From: Myxococcus virescens
GTDB taxonomy: Bacteria > Myxococcota > Myxococcia > Myxococcales > Myxococcaceae
Assembly: GCF_900101905.1 (NCBI RefSeq)
Contig: NZ_FNAJ01000015.1
Span: 147,254-211,253, forward strand
DNA: 64,000 nt
Direction: 5' to 3'
Part shown: one piece after another, positions 8,107 through 16,301 of the stretch
Layout: every line of letters begins with the position of its first letter
Position numbering within the stretch: position 1 is the stretch's first letter
Notes under the pieces: model-generated
The model's input: the letters and a program-made list of their open reading frames with translations, nothing else
The model's database searches: none
What the model was told of the DNA's origin: nothing
Translations under genes and position numbers: made by a program

Positions 8107-9840
8107 ATGAAGCGGTGGGGACTCATGGGGCTGTTGGCACTCGCGGCATGTGGGCCGGACGACTCCTCGGACAAGGGAGCCCAGAGCCAGGTCTGCCCGA
8201 ACATCATCGCGGGCTCCCTGTCCGAACCCGTGGAGACACGGCACGTCCGGGCCCCCCTGACGGATGACGACGGCCGGCAGCGAGTCATCATCCGTTATCG
8301 GAATCAGGGGGTGATGGCCACCGCCCGCGTGCATCAAGTGGGTGGACAGGTGACTGCCACCTTCCGCTCCACGCCCGCGGTGGCGGCGCGCATGTCGCTC
8401 CAGGAGCAGCGCGCGCTCCTGGCCGAAGACCCGACAGTGGAGAGCATCGAGCAGGACCAGGAATGGCGCGCCCTGGCCCCCGCCACCGCGCCGATTCATC
8501 CCATCCTGGCCTCGGTGGCGCGGGGCGCCACGCCGCGCGAGTTCACCCCCGGGCTGCGCAAGGTCCAGGCGCACGAGGTGTGGGACGTGGATGGGGACGG
8601 ACTGCCGGACCCGGACCGGCCCACGGGCGCGGGCGTGCGGCTGTGTGTCATCGACAGCGGCCTGGATTTGGAGCACCCGGAGCTGCGCGACGCGGTGGTC
8701 GCCGGCCGCGACCTGCTGGAGGACGATGACGACCCGTCCGACTTCAGCAGCGGCCACGGCTGGGGCACCGGCCACGGCACGCACGTGGCGGGCATCATCG
8801 CGGCGCGGCCAGGCCACGGCGGTCGCGGCTCGCCCCAGCTGTCGGACACCGGGGTGATGGGCGTGGCACCGGGCGTGGAGCTGATCATCACCCGGGTGCT
8901 GGACATCCACGGCCGCACGCACATGAGCTTCGTCCTGGCGGCGGTGGAGTACTGCGCGGAGCAGGGCGCCAAGGTCATCTCCCTGTCGCTGGGCGGCGGC
9001 GTGCCCTCCAAGACGACGTTCGAGGTCTTCGCGGCGGCCCACGCGCAGGGCATCCTGGTGGTGGCCGCGTCGGGTAACAGCAACGCCCAGCGGGTGGACT
9101 ACCCCGCGTCGGACCCGCACGTGCTGGCGGTGGGCGCGGTGGACTCCCTGGACCAGCGGGCCACCTTCTCCTCCGGCGGAAGCCAGCTCGCGCTGGTGGC
9201 CCCGGGCGTGGATGTGCTGTCCACCTTCCCGCGCGGACAGGGCGCGTTCTCCACGGTGGACGTGCGGGACACCCGGCCGCTGTCGCGCTCACTGCTGTAT
9301 GCCCCCATCGAGAACAAGTGGGGCAAGCTGGTGGACTGCGGGGGCGGCGCGACGCTGGACTCGTGCAAGGGCAGCACGTGCAGCGGCTTCGTCGCGTACG
9401 TGCGGCACGGCGAGGTGCCCACCGACATGGCCATGGTCAACGTGATGAAGCAGGGCGCGCGCGCCGTCATCTTCGCCAACTCGAGCTGGGAGGGCGGCGT
9501 GGACATCCTCACCATGCCTCGGCGAGGGCAGTGGGTGCCCGCCGTCACCATCACCCAGGCGGGTGGCACCGTGCTGCACCGGATGCTGGGCGAGCTGGCC
9601 CGCATCAGCATGAGCCCGGCGGACTACGCCTATATGTCCGGCACCTCCATGGCCGCGCCCTACGTGAGCGGCGTGGCCGCGCTGCTCTTCAGCGCCCGTC
9701 CCTCCGCCACGCCGGACCAGGTCAAACACGCCCTGTTGTCCTCGGCGAAGGACCTGGGGCCTTCCGGCCATGACGAGGACTTTGGCCATGGGCTGGTGCA
9801 GGCCCGCGGCGCGCTGGAGGTCCTCACCCAGCTGCCCTGA
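8107..9840 (+). CDS. Lipoprotein subtilisin-like serine protease (S8) with PA-like insert
   Basis: 577 residues. The start ATG 8107 follows GAGAAGGAGCGGCTC and gives a lipoprotein signal ending in LAAC (Cys15), so the enzyme is probably anchored in the outer membrane. An I9-like inhibitor propeptide covers ~35-120. The catalytic triad is visible: Asp183 in VIDSGLD, His226 in GHGTHVAG and Ser514 in SGTSMAAP; the oxyanion Asn is Asn324 in ASGNSN. Between Asn and Ser a ~110-residue insert has the look of a protease-associated (PA) domain, with paired Cys residues (VDCGG, DSCKGSTCSG). It is likely a secreted, self-processed endopeptidase for predation or nutrition. The next gene (barrel protein) is 110 bases downstream on the same strand. 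Confidence 0.93.
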   Translation: MKRWGLMGLLALAACGPDDSSDKGAQSQVCPNIIAGSLSEPVETRHVRAPLTDDDGRQRVIIRYRNQGVMATARVHQVGGQVTATFRSTPAVAARMSLQEQRALLAEDPTVESIEQDQEWRALAPATAPIHPILASVARGATPREFTPGLRKVQAHEVWDVDGDGLPDPDRPTGAGVRLCVIDSGLDLEHPELRDAVVAGRDLLEDDDDPSDFSSGHGWGTGHGTHVAGIIAARPGHGGRGSPQLSDTGVMGVAPGVELIITRVLDIHGRTHMSFVLAAVEYCAEQGAKVISLSLGGGVPSKTTFEVFAAAHAQGILVVAASGNSNAQRVDYPASDPHVLAVGAVDSLDQRATFSSGGSQLALVAPGVDVLSTFPRGQGAFSTVDVRDTRPLSRSLLYAPIENKWGKLVDCGGGATLDSCKGSTCSGFVAYVRHGEVPTDMAMVNVMKQGARAVIFANSSWEGGVDILTMPRRGQWVPAVTITQAGGTVLHRMLGELARISMSPADYAYMSGTSMAAPYVSGVAALLFSARPSATPDQVKHALLSSAKDLGPSGHDEDFGHGLVQARGALEVLTQLP

Positions 9841-9950
9841 CGGGTGGGAAGGACAGCCGCACCAGGTGCCCCACGGCCCGCGTGGGCCTGATTGCCAGGC
9901 CCTCCCACGCGGACCACGTTGCCTTTCGGACGCAAACCAAGGAGTCCGTC

Positions 9951-10628
9951 ATGAAGGCATTCGTACGTGGCGCGCTGTGCGCGGCAGCGCTCTGGGGCGG
10001 CGCCGCGCTGGCCCAGGCGGAGGACCGCCCCATCGCGGAGCCGCGCATGCGGTCCGCGGAGACAGTGGAGTTCAACGACAGCGGGCGGAAGCGGGCCGAC
10101 ACCGGCATCTATGCCCAGCTGGGCGGCGGCCTGGAGGGCTACACCGGTCAGCTCGCTCCGGAGGTCACGCCGGGCTTCTCCTATGGCGCCGCGCTGGGCT
10201 ACCGGCCGCACGCATTCTTCGCCGTCGAGCTGGGCTACAGCGGCGGCCTGAGCGACATCGACAGCCGCATGGGGCTGCTCGACGACGGCGAGGGCGGACC
10301 GGACATCGTCCGCAACGCCGGCCAGGCCGTCATCGTGGGCAACTTCACCGACACCCGGCTCCAACCCTACGTCCTGACGGGCATCGGCCTGGACCGCTAC
10401 AACGTCCGCAACGACGCCCGGGGCGCCGTCCGCGGCTTCTCCGATGACACCAGCGGCTACGTGCCCGCCGGCGCGGGCCTGCGCTACCAGATGGGCAACC
10501 TCATCACCGCCGACGCCCGGGTGAACTACAACTTCCTGTTCGACCAGGACTTCGCCCCGGGCGGCCGGGCTCCCGGCGCGCTGGACGGCCGCTACTCGGC
10601 GATGCTCTCGCTGGGCGGAACCTACTGA
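9951..10628 (+). CDS. Outer-membrane beta-barrel protein (OmpA-like/porin-family small barrel)
   Basis: 225 residues from ATG 9951, preceded by CCAAGGAG. The signal peptide (MKAFVRGALCAAALWGGAALAQA) is cleaved after AQA. The remainder alternates hydrophobic and polar residues with aromatic girdle positions, e.g. GIYAQLGGGLEGYTG, FFAVELGYSGGL and LQPYVLTGIGLDRY. It ends in a SLGGTY-type strand, as expected for an 8-strand barrel. No OmpA peptidoglycan domain is attached. The likely role is structural or as a small channel; no substrate can be inferred. Confidence 0.8.
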   Translation: MKAFVRGALCAAALWGGAALAQAEDRPIAEPRMRSAETVEFNDSGRKRADTGIYAQLGGGLEGYTGQLAPEVTPGFSYGAALGYRPHAFFAVELGYSGGLSDIDSRMGLLDDGEGGPDIVRNAGQAVIVGNFTDTRLQPYVLTGIGLDRYNVRNDARGAVRGFSDDTSGYVPAGAGLRYQMGNLITADARVNYNFLFDQDFAPGGRAPGALDGRYSAMLSLGGTY

Positions 10629-10687
10629 CGGCGGCGGCGGAAGCGTCCGGGGCCTTCTCCCCCGGGTGCCCCGCCCCTTGAACGGCC

Positions 10688-11146
10688 TCAGTAGGGCCGG
10701 TCGACATGCATCCGCGCGGCGGCCCACGTCCCCTGGAGCCAGGCGGGGAGCTGCTGCTCCAACTTCTTCGCCTCCCCTTCGGTGATTTGGGCATGGAGCG
10801 CGGAGAACACGCCGTGGAGCACCAGCCGCACGTTCTCCGGTTCCGCGTTCAGGTGGTTGGCCACCATCAAGTAGAAGTCGTCACGGTCCAGCTTCGCGGG
10901 CGCCTCGCCGTGGTGCCTGTGACAGCCGCGCAACAGCTCGCGCACGTCCGGCGAGAGCTGCTCGCGCAGGTGCGCCACCCACGAACCGGACAGGCGCTCC
11001 GACAACGCGCAGAACACCGCCTCGGCGGCCTTGTCCGCTTCGTAATCCGGAATCTGGGAGGATATTGCGTCCAGAAACGATTTGCGGTCCGTCCCCACGC
11101 CCAGTCCCGTCCACGAAGGCGTGCGCTCCTGCTTTTGTATCGACAT
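10688..11146 (-). CDS. DUF2267 domain protein
   Basis: 152 residues, ATG 11146, with GAGGAGA on the minus strand upstream. The helical pattern (AVFCALSERLSGSWVAHLREQLSPDVRELLRG, then DRDDFYLMVANHLN and an amphipathic tail) matches DUF2267, a small cytoplasmic helical family. This family often occurs in stress-related loci and is of unknown biochemical function. It is convergent with the barrel gene and has its own upstream region of more than 400 bases. Confidence 0.75.
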   Translation of the reverse strand: MSIQKQERTPSWTGLGVGTDRKSFLDAISSQIPDYEADKAAEAVFCALSERLSGSWVAHLREQLSPDVRELLRGCHRHHGEAPAKLDRDDFYLMVANHLNAEPENVRLVLHGVFSALHAQITEGEAKKLEQQLPAWLQGTWAAARMHVDRPY

Positions 11147-11570
11147 GGTGTCGTCTCCTCTCCCTGCCCTTCACCGTGGGGGTGCGCGGGAGCGCTGACA
11201 GCAGACCGCGCGGCGGAGGCTGGGCCGCCCGTTACATGGGAAGAACCTCCGCGCGCCAAGACCAGACATGCCCGGATTCGGGATTTACGTGTCCGTCTTT
11301 GGGACCGAGGTGACAGCCAAACGCGTCAAGCGTTTGTGTTTGATTCGACCGATGATTCCATCTGATGGAGCGCCACGCGGCGTGCTCCGCCGGAAACACT
11401 TGGCGTTCAAAACTGCCCGGAACTCCTGGGGAACTGTTCAAATCCCGGCCCCACGAAGAATGCGAGGGGTGGCTGGAATGAATTCCCATCGCAATTGTCT
11501 TGAGCGCGCATCGTAGACCGCTTGCACGGCGACCTTGCCGCCATCTCAACCATCAAGAATTGAGGAATTC
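11147..11570. other. Intergenic region with a 7-bp hairpin
   Basis: 424 bases between the divergent DUF2267 and small lipoprotein genes. Its base composition is less GC-rich than the neighbours. The hairpin at 11318-11336 is listed separately. A short open frame over 11268-11516 lacks codon bias and a ribosome site and was not accepted. Confidence 0.55.
11318..11336. other. Hairpin CAAACGC / GCGTTTG with 5-base loop
   Basis: The arms 11318-11324 and 11330-11336 pair perfectly around GTCAA. The T-rich string TGTTTGATT follows on the plus strand. No gene ends just upstream on the plus strand, so it is either a regulatory dyad for the divergent genes or a terminator of an unseen short transcript. 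Confidence 0.35.
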
Positions 11571-11981
11571 ATGTATCGCATTGCCGTAGCCGCCCTGGTC
11601 CTTGCCGCGTCCGGTTGCGCCACCACGGGCGGTGGCGGTGGCCGTGAGGGCAACGCCACCATCGCCGGCGTCATCCGCCTGCCGGAGAGCGGGCTGCGTG
11701 CCGATGACGCCTGCGGGCAGCTCCAGGTCATCGTGGCCTCGCCGGACGCGCCCACCAACGGGCTGGGCCGGACGATGGTGAAGCCGAGCCGCGGCAACCG
11801 CTGCTCCTTCACGGTGTCGGGCGTGCCCAGCAACACCGACCTCCAGGTCGGGCTCGCGGCGGGCGGCGGCCTGAAGTGCGAGACGGGCGCCACGCCGACC
11901 ATCACCCCGGAGCCTTCCACGGTGAAGGTGGGCGACTACGGCACCGCCACGCGCGACTTCGCCCTGAGCTGCGGCGCCTGA
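11571..11981 (+). CDS. Small secreted lipoprotein of unknown function
   Basis: 136 residues; ATG 11571 lies after TTGAGGAATTC. The N-terminus MYRIAVAALVLAASGC is a lipoprotein signal with lipobox ASGC. A Gly-rich linker follows (TTGGGGGREG), then one ~110-residue beta-rich domain with Cys residues in DDACGQ, RCSF, LKCETG and LSCGA that could form two disulfides. The motif pattern looks like a carboxypeptidase-regulatory or Ig-like fold, but I do not recognise a family. It is monocistronic and is followed by a long stable hairpin. Confidence 0.75.
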   Translation: MYRIAVAALVLAASGCATTGGGGGREGNATIAGVIRLPESGLRADDACGQLQVIVASPDAPTNGLGRTMVKPSRGNRCSFTVSGVPSNTDLQVGLAAGGGLKCETGATPTITPEPSTVKVGDYGTATRDFALSCGA

Positions 11982-11998
11982 GGTTCTGAAGCACGCCC

Positions 11999-12048
11999 GT
12001 GACGCCGCCCGTCCCGCCCTCCCCATGGGGCAGGCGTAGCGGCGTCAC
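11999..12048 (+). terminator. Long GC-rich hairpin, likely terminator of the 11571 lipoprotein gene
   Basis: The 10-base arms GTGACGCCGC (11999-12008) and GCGGCGTCAC (12039-12048) pair perfectly. The loop holds a second palindrome, CCCCATGGGG (12021-12030). It starts 17 bases after the stop codon. There is no U-tract, which is common for terminators in very GC-rich genomes. Confidence 0.5.
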
Positions 12049-12154
12049 GCCATCAGCACGAACTCGTCCGGCGGGCAAGAGGCCCTTGTGGATTGATTCG
12101 CGTCGAAGGGGACGCGAAGCTTCCCGGGTCCTTCGCAGAAAGACGAGTTGGGTG

Positions 12155-13318
12155 ATGAATTCGTACCGCTTGCGCGCCGTGACGCTCGCCCTGGCCCTGG
12201 GCGGGTCGGGCATGGCGTGTGAATCCGAAGAGCCGTTCCCCAACCTCGACGAGCTGGACCAGCTCCGCAGCCTCCACAGCCTGGGGCGGCAGCCGCCGAA
12301 GGACAGCACCAACCGGATGGACGGGCTCGCTCGCGCCGAGGCGCTGGGCGACGTGCTGTTCCACGACAGCGGCCTGTCACGCTGCGGCACGGTGTCCTGC
12401 GCGAGCTGCCATGGCGGCGAGGGCCTGACGGTGCCCACCGCCAAGGCGAAGGGCTGCGACGGGCACCTGTCCGAGCGCAACCCGCCCACCCTGCTGAACG
12501 TGGCCTACAACCGCTGGTTCATGTGGGACGGACGGGCGGACCGGCTCTGGAACCAGGCCATCCTGCCGCTGCTCAACCCGGTGGAGATGAACACGGACGC
12601 GCAGGTGGTGCGCGCCCGGCTCACCGCGGTGGAGTCGTACACCACGGAGTACCAGGCCCTCTTCGGCAAGGCGCCCGCGGACGAGACGGACCCGGCGCTG
12701 CTGGCCAACGTGGGCAAGGTGATGGCGGCCTACCAGCGGACGCTCGTGCGCATCGACGCGCCCTTCGACACGGACGTGCGGCGCTTCATCACGGCGGCCG
12801 AGGCCGGCCAGGCGGAGGCGGACCCGGCGTACCTGGGGCTGAAGACGTTCCTGCGCAAGGGCCAGTGCATCGTCTGCCACAAGGGGCCGGCGCTCACCGA
12901 CGACCTGTTCCACAACATCGGCGTGCAGGACAGCAGCCCGGGCGCGAGCGGGCAGTGGAGCGCGCTGACGCCGCTGCTGGACTGGGAGTTCAACGCCGCC
13001 AGCCGCTACAGCGACGCGCCCACCGGCACCATCGCGGCGCGGCTCCAGACGCTGCGCACCCAGGCGGACCCGGCGACGCTGGAAGGCGCGTTCCGCACAC
13101 CTTCGCTGCGCAACGTGGCCCTGACGGCGCCGTACATGCACACCGGCGCCCAGGCCACGCTGGAGGAGGTCGTCGACTTCTACAACGAGGGCGGCGATGC
13201 GGCCGGCAGCTTCGTGGGTCAGAAGACGGTGACCATCGTTCCGCTGGAGCTGACGAACGAGGAGAAGCGCGCGCTGGTGACGCTGCTCCAGTCCATGACG
13301 GGCGCGACGCCCCCCTGA
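12155..13318 (+). CDS. Dihaem cytochrome c peroxidase / MauG-family lipoprotein
   Basis: 387 residues from ATG 12155. The signal has a possible lipobox ending MAC. There are two haem-binding CxxCH motifs, CASCH at ~82 and CIVCH at ~238, spaced as in the bacterial CCP/MauG family. Haem context motifs include NPPTLLNVAYN, FMWDGRADRLWNQA and TPSLRNVALTAPYMH, the last near the distal ligand. CCP enzymes reduce H2O2 in the periplasm; MauG relatives oxidise protein side chains, and sequence alone does not separate the two. It is unlinked to a methylamine dehydrogenase locus, so a peroxidase or unknown oxidation role is more likely. Confidence 0.9.
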   Translation: MNSYRLRAVTLALALGGSGMACESEEPFPNLDELDQLRSLHSLGRQPPKDSTNRMDGLARAEALGDVLFHDSGLSRCGTVSCASCHGGEGLTVPTAKAKGCDGHLSERNPPTLLNVAYNRWFMWDGRADRLWNQAILPLLNPVEMNTDAQVVRARLTAVESYTTEYQALFGKAPADETDPALLANVGKVMAAYQRTLVRIDAPFDTDVRRFITAAEAGQAEADPAYLGLKTFLRKGQCIVCHKGPALTDDLFHNIGVQDSSPGASGQWSALTPLLDWEFNAASRYSDAPTGTIAARLQTLRTQADPATLEGAFRTPSLRNVALTAPYMHTGAQATLEEVVDFYNEGGDAAGSFVGQKTVTIVPLELTNEEKRALVTLLQSMTGATPP

Positions 13319-13388
13319 TGCAGGCGGGGCGGCCCCTGGGGCCCCGGCACCTTTTCACACGGGGAATGTCCCAGTTGTCCCGGCCCCC

Positions 13389-13919
13389 GTGTCCAAGGTG
13401 GCGAAGATGCCGCCAGGGTTGAGCCCTCAGGAACTCCAGGACCTGTACGACCGGTATGCCCCTGGCATGTACCGGAGGGCCTTCGCCTTGCTTCAACGCG
13501 AGGCAGACGCCTGGGACGCGGTGCAAGAGTCCTGCATTCGCGTCCTTCAGTCCGCCGCCGACTTCCGGCGGGAGGCCCGGCCGATGACGTTCGTCTACCG
13601 GGTGACGACCAACGTCAGCCTCAACATGCTCCGCGCCCGGGCCCTGCGGGACGTCGCTCCGGAGGGTGCCGGGAGCGAGGGCGCCGTCGACGCGCTCGCC
13701 GCCACCGAGTGCCGGGACTTCCTGATGAAGCTGGCGCGCGAGCTGGACGAGCGCGCCCTCACGGTGGCGACGCTGCACTACCTGGACGGGATGTCCCAGG
13801 AGGAGATTGCCCAGGTCCTGGGGCTCTCGAGGAAGACCATTGTCCGCGACGTCCAGCGCATCAGCGCTCTGGCCCGCGCGCTGGGGGAGCCCAAGGGGAT
13901 TCGAAGAGGTGCCGGATGA
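13389..13919 (+). CDS. ECF-type RNA polymerase sigma factor
   Basis: 176 residues from GTG 13389; ATG 13407 is an alternative start. Sigma region 2 is LYDRYAPGMYRRAFALLQ through DAVQESCIRVLQ. Region 4 is a helix-turn-helix with DERALTVATLHYLDGMSQEEIAQVLGLSRKTIVRDVQR (given here as a span, positions ~120-160). The stop overlaps the start of the anti-sigma-like gene by four bases (ATGA), so the two are translationally coupled. It should direct transcription of its own operon (13389-16236 or further) when the membrane partner releases it. Confidence 0.9.
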   Translation: MSKVAKMPPGLSPQELQDLYDRYAPGMYRRAFALLQREADAWDAVQESCIRVLQSAADFRREARPMTFVYRVTTNVSLNMLRARALRDVAPEGAGSEGAVDALAATECRDFLMKLARELDERALTVATLHYLDGMSQEEIAQVLGLSRKTIVRDVQRISALARALGEPKGIRRGAG

Positions 13920-14707
13920 GTGAACACCTGTCGGACCTCGTCTTGGACGAGGTGGTCGCTGGCGGGATGAGACCGCCACACCTGGAGTCCTGTGCCGCCT
14001 GCCGTGAGCGGCTGGCGCTGCTGGAATCGCACGCAGAGAAGGTCCGTGCCGGGCCCCACTTCGCCCGCGTCCGGGCTCGCGTCCTGTCGGAGCGGGCGGC
14101 CCCGCCACGGAAGCCCGGCGTCCCCTGGCTCACCCGGTGGCTGCTCGTCCCCGCCCTGGCCACGTTGGCCACCGTGGTGCTGGTCCGCGGAGCACGGGCG
14201 GTGGACCCGGTGACCTCGCCCGAGGGCCCCTCCCCTGAGGCCCCCTTCGTCCGTCCGGGGACGCTGGAGCCGCTCCTGGGCATGCGGATCAAGGGGCCAC
14301 CCCAGGTGGAGTTGCTCCGGCTGAAAGACGGCGAAATCAATCCCCTGCTCCAGGAAGGAGACGAGGTGGCCCTCCGGCTGAGGAGTGGGGGGCACCGCTA
14401 CGCGCTGGTCGTCGCCATGGACAGCGGGAAACAGGTGGAGGCACTGTGGCCCCCCGAAGGACGCCAGAGCGGCGAGCTGGCCGCCGCGCAGCCCGCCCCA
14501 CTGTTCCAGGTCACCCAAGGAGACTTCGTGGTGCACGCGCTCTACTCGGAGACGCCGCTGCGGCTCGACACCGTCCAGGAGTGGTTGAGCACGCTGAAGC
14601 CGGAGTGCCGCGCCGCGCCGATGTCGGCCGCGTGTCTGTCGCTCGCCGGCGTCCCACCGGGCGTGGCGCACGCGGCCGTGGCGCTCCAGGTCGAGGCCCG
14701 TCCATGA
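13916..14707 (+). CDS. Zinc-finger anti-sigma factor-like membrane protein with DUF4384-like outer domain
   Basis: 263 residues. The ATG overlaps the sigma stop (ATGA). Near residue 22 is HLESCAAC, the H-x3-C-x2-C signature of zinc anti-sigma (ZAS) domains. One TM helix lies at ~80-98 (WLLVPALATLATVVLV). The outer part (~125-250) contains EGDEVALRLRSGG and QGDFVVHALYS strands like DUF4384 domains, which often accompany caspase-family proteins. This suits a membrane sensor that holds the ECF factor and releases it on an envelope signal. The next gene starts within its stop codon, so all three genes form a coupled operon. Confidence 0.75.
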   Translation: MSEHLSDLVLDEVVAGGMRPPHLESCAACRERLALLESHAEKVRAGPHFARVRARVLSERAAPPRKPGVPWLTRWLLVPALATLATVVLVRGARAVDPVTSPEGPSPEAPFVRPGTLEPLLGMRIKGPPQVELLRLKDGEINPLLQEGDEVALRLRSGGHRYALVVAMDSGKQVEALWPPEGRQSGELAAAQPAPLFQVTQGDFVVHALYSETPLRLDTVQEWLSTLKPECRAAPMSAACLSLAGVPPGVAHAAVALQVEARP

Positions 14708-16236
14708 CGCTCGCCCTGCTCCTGGCGGCGATGGTGGCGGCGCAGCCGGCGGCAGCGGTCGCGGACGGCAGCCCGCGCCGGTTCGCCCTGGCGGTGGGCA
14801 ACAACCGGGGCTCCAGCGCGGACGCGGTGCTGCGTTACGCGGAGCGTGACGCGCGCACCCTGATGGACGTGCTGTACGAAGTGGGCGGCGTGCGGCGCGA
14901 GGATGCCGTGCTCGTCCTGGGACATGACGCGGACACGGTGCGCCAGGCGGTGTCCCGCTTCGAGCGCCACCTCCAGGCGCAGGCGCGGAAGGGAGACCAG
15001 CTCTTCGTCTACGTCTCCAGCCATGCGGACGCGGGCGAGCTGCACCTGTCCGGCACGAACCTGCCCCTGCATGAGCTGGTGCGTTTCATCGAGCGCGCGC
15101 CGGTGAGCGTCGCGCTGCTGGTGGTGGACTCGTGCCAGTCAGGCGAGGCGGTGCGGCTCAAGGGGCTGAAGCCCATTCCCGGTGTCCTGGTGAGCGTGGA
15201 GCGGCCGGAGCTGGCGGGACGGGTCATCATCACCGCTTCCGCCGCGGATGAAGCCGCGCAGGAGTCGGACGCTCTTGGGGGCTCCGTCTTCACGCACCAC
15301 CTGGTCGCCGCGCTGCGCGGGGCGGCGGACGTGTCCGGGGATGGCCGCGTCACGCTCGCGGAGGCCTACACCTATTCCTACGCGCGAACGGTGGAGTCCT
15401 CGCTGATGTCCCGCGCGGGCGCTCAGCATCCCAGCTTCCACTTCGACCTCCAGGGGAAGGGGGACCTCGTCCTCTCCTCCCCCGCGCAGGCCACGTCGCT
15501 GCTGACGCTCGCCATCGACGAGCCCGGGGACTGGACCGTGTTCACGCTGGCGGGAGAACCCTTCCTGGGCAACCTGCGCAAGGGCGCGGGCACGGCCACG
15601 CTCGCCCTTCCCGCGGGTGGGTACATCGTCACCACTCGTGGCGAGCACACCGCGATGACGGCGCGCGTGCAGGTGCCCGACGCCGGGCGCGCGCAGCTCA
15701 CGCGGGCCCAGCTCCGCCCCCAGCGGCTGGAGGTCAACTCGCTCAAGGGCGAGCAGGCGTCAACGTTGCGGATGCACGTGGGGCCCAGCGTCGGCAGGCC
15801 GCTCGTGCCGTCCTTCGGAGCGATGATGGGTGGCACCGCCGCGCTCCAGTACACGTGGGCGGAGGCCTGGGCGAACGTCATGACCGCAGGCGTGGACGTG
15901 CGGCATGGACGGCATCCTTCCGGGAACCTCCGGCAGAATGACCACACGCTGCGGCTGGGCGTGGGCCATGACGCACGCGTCTGGCGGAGCCTGCGGCTCC
16001 ACGGCGCGGTGGAGGTGGGCGCCACCCTGTCCCAGCAATGGCAGCCCAGCAATGGAGAGAAGGCGCTCGCCCTGCAACCCATGGTGGGCGCGGTGGGCGG
16101 CGCATGGCTGCCCGTGCACGGCCCCTTCGGTGTGTCGCTGCTCGTGAACACGGGACATACCTGGGTCCGTGAGGAGGCGGGCACCGCGTCCGCGCTGTCG
16201 CTCGGGGGCAGTCTGGGAATCAGCTTCGCGCGCTGA
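14704..16236 (+). CDS. Secreted caspase-family (C14) protease fused to a probable C-terminal beta-barrel
   Basis: 510 residues; the ATG overlaps the anti-sigma stop (ATGA). A signal peptide (~1-22, ending AAAVA) precedes a caspase-like domain (~28-260). FALAVGNNRG is the first strand, the catalytic His is His107 in VSSHAD and the catalytic Cys is Cys144 in VVDSCQSG. The usual SGHG is altered to SSHA, but the dyad is kept. Residues ~265-350 look like a small beta-sandwich. From ~355 on, alternating strands with Gly/aromatic positions continue to a final GSLGISFAR strand, resembling an outer-membrane barrel. I infer a protease held at the outer membrane and controlled by the ECF system; its substrates are unknown. 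Confidence 0.78.
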   Translation: MTLALLLAAMVAAQPAAAVADGSPRRFALAVGNNRGSSADAVLRYAERDARTLMDVLYEVGGVRREDAVLVLGHDADTVRQAVSRFERHLQAQARKGDQLFVYVSSHADAGELHLSGTNLPLHELVRFIERAPVSVALLVVDSCQSGEAVRLKGLKPIPGVLVSVERPELAGRVIITASAADEAAQESDALGGSVFTHHLVAALRGAADVSGDGRVTLAEAYTYSYARTVESSLMSRAGAQHPSFHFDLQGKGDLVLSSPAQATSLLTLAIDEPGDWTVFTLAGEPFLGNLRKGAGTATLALPAGGYIVTTRGEHTAMTARVQVPDAGRAQLTRAQLRPQRLEVNSLKGEQASTLRMHVGPSVGRPLVPSFGAMMGGTAALQYTWAEAWANVMTAGVDVRHGRHPSGNLRQNDHTLRLGVGHDARVWRSLRLHGAVEVGATLSQQWQPSNGEKALALQPMVGAVGGAWLPVHGPFGVSLLVNTGHTWVREEAGTASALSLGGSLGISFAR

Positions 16237-16252
16237 GTCCCAACTTCGCGGG

Positions 16253-16280
16253 TTCGCGTGTCCAAGGCACGACACGCGAA
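16253..16280 (+). terminator. Perfect 10-bp hairpin between caspase and lipoprotein genes
   Basis: The arms TTCGCGTGTC (16253-16262) and GACACGCGAA (16271-16280) have an 8-base loop. It lies 16 bases after the caspase stop and 21 bases before the next ATG. It could end the caspase operon or act as an attenuator or RNA-stability element separating it from the lipoprotein gene. No U-run follows. Confidence 0.5.
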
Positions 16281-16301
16281 ACGCCATCCGAGAGGCTCCT
16301 C

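Noticed and set aside
7969..9120. 383-codon frame on the minus strand opposite the subtilase
   Set aside because: Shadow of the protease gene, whose catalytic triad is clear on the plus strand.
11268..11516. 82-codon frame in the intergenic region
   Set aside because: No ribosome site, poor codon bias and it covers the hairpin at 11318-11336.
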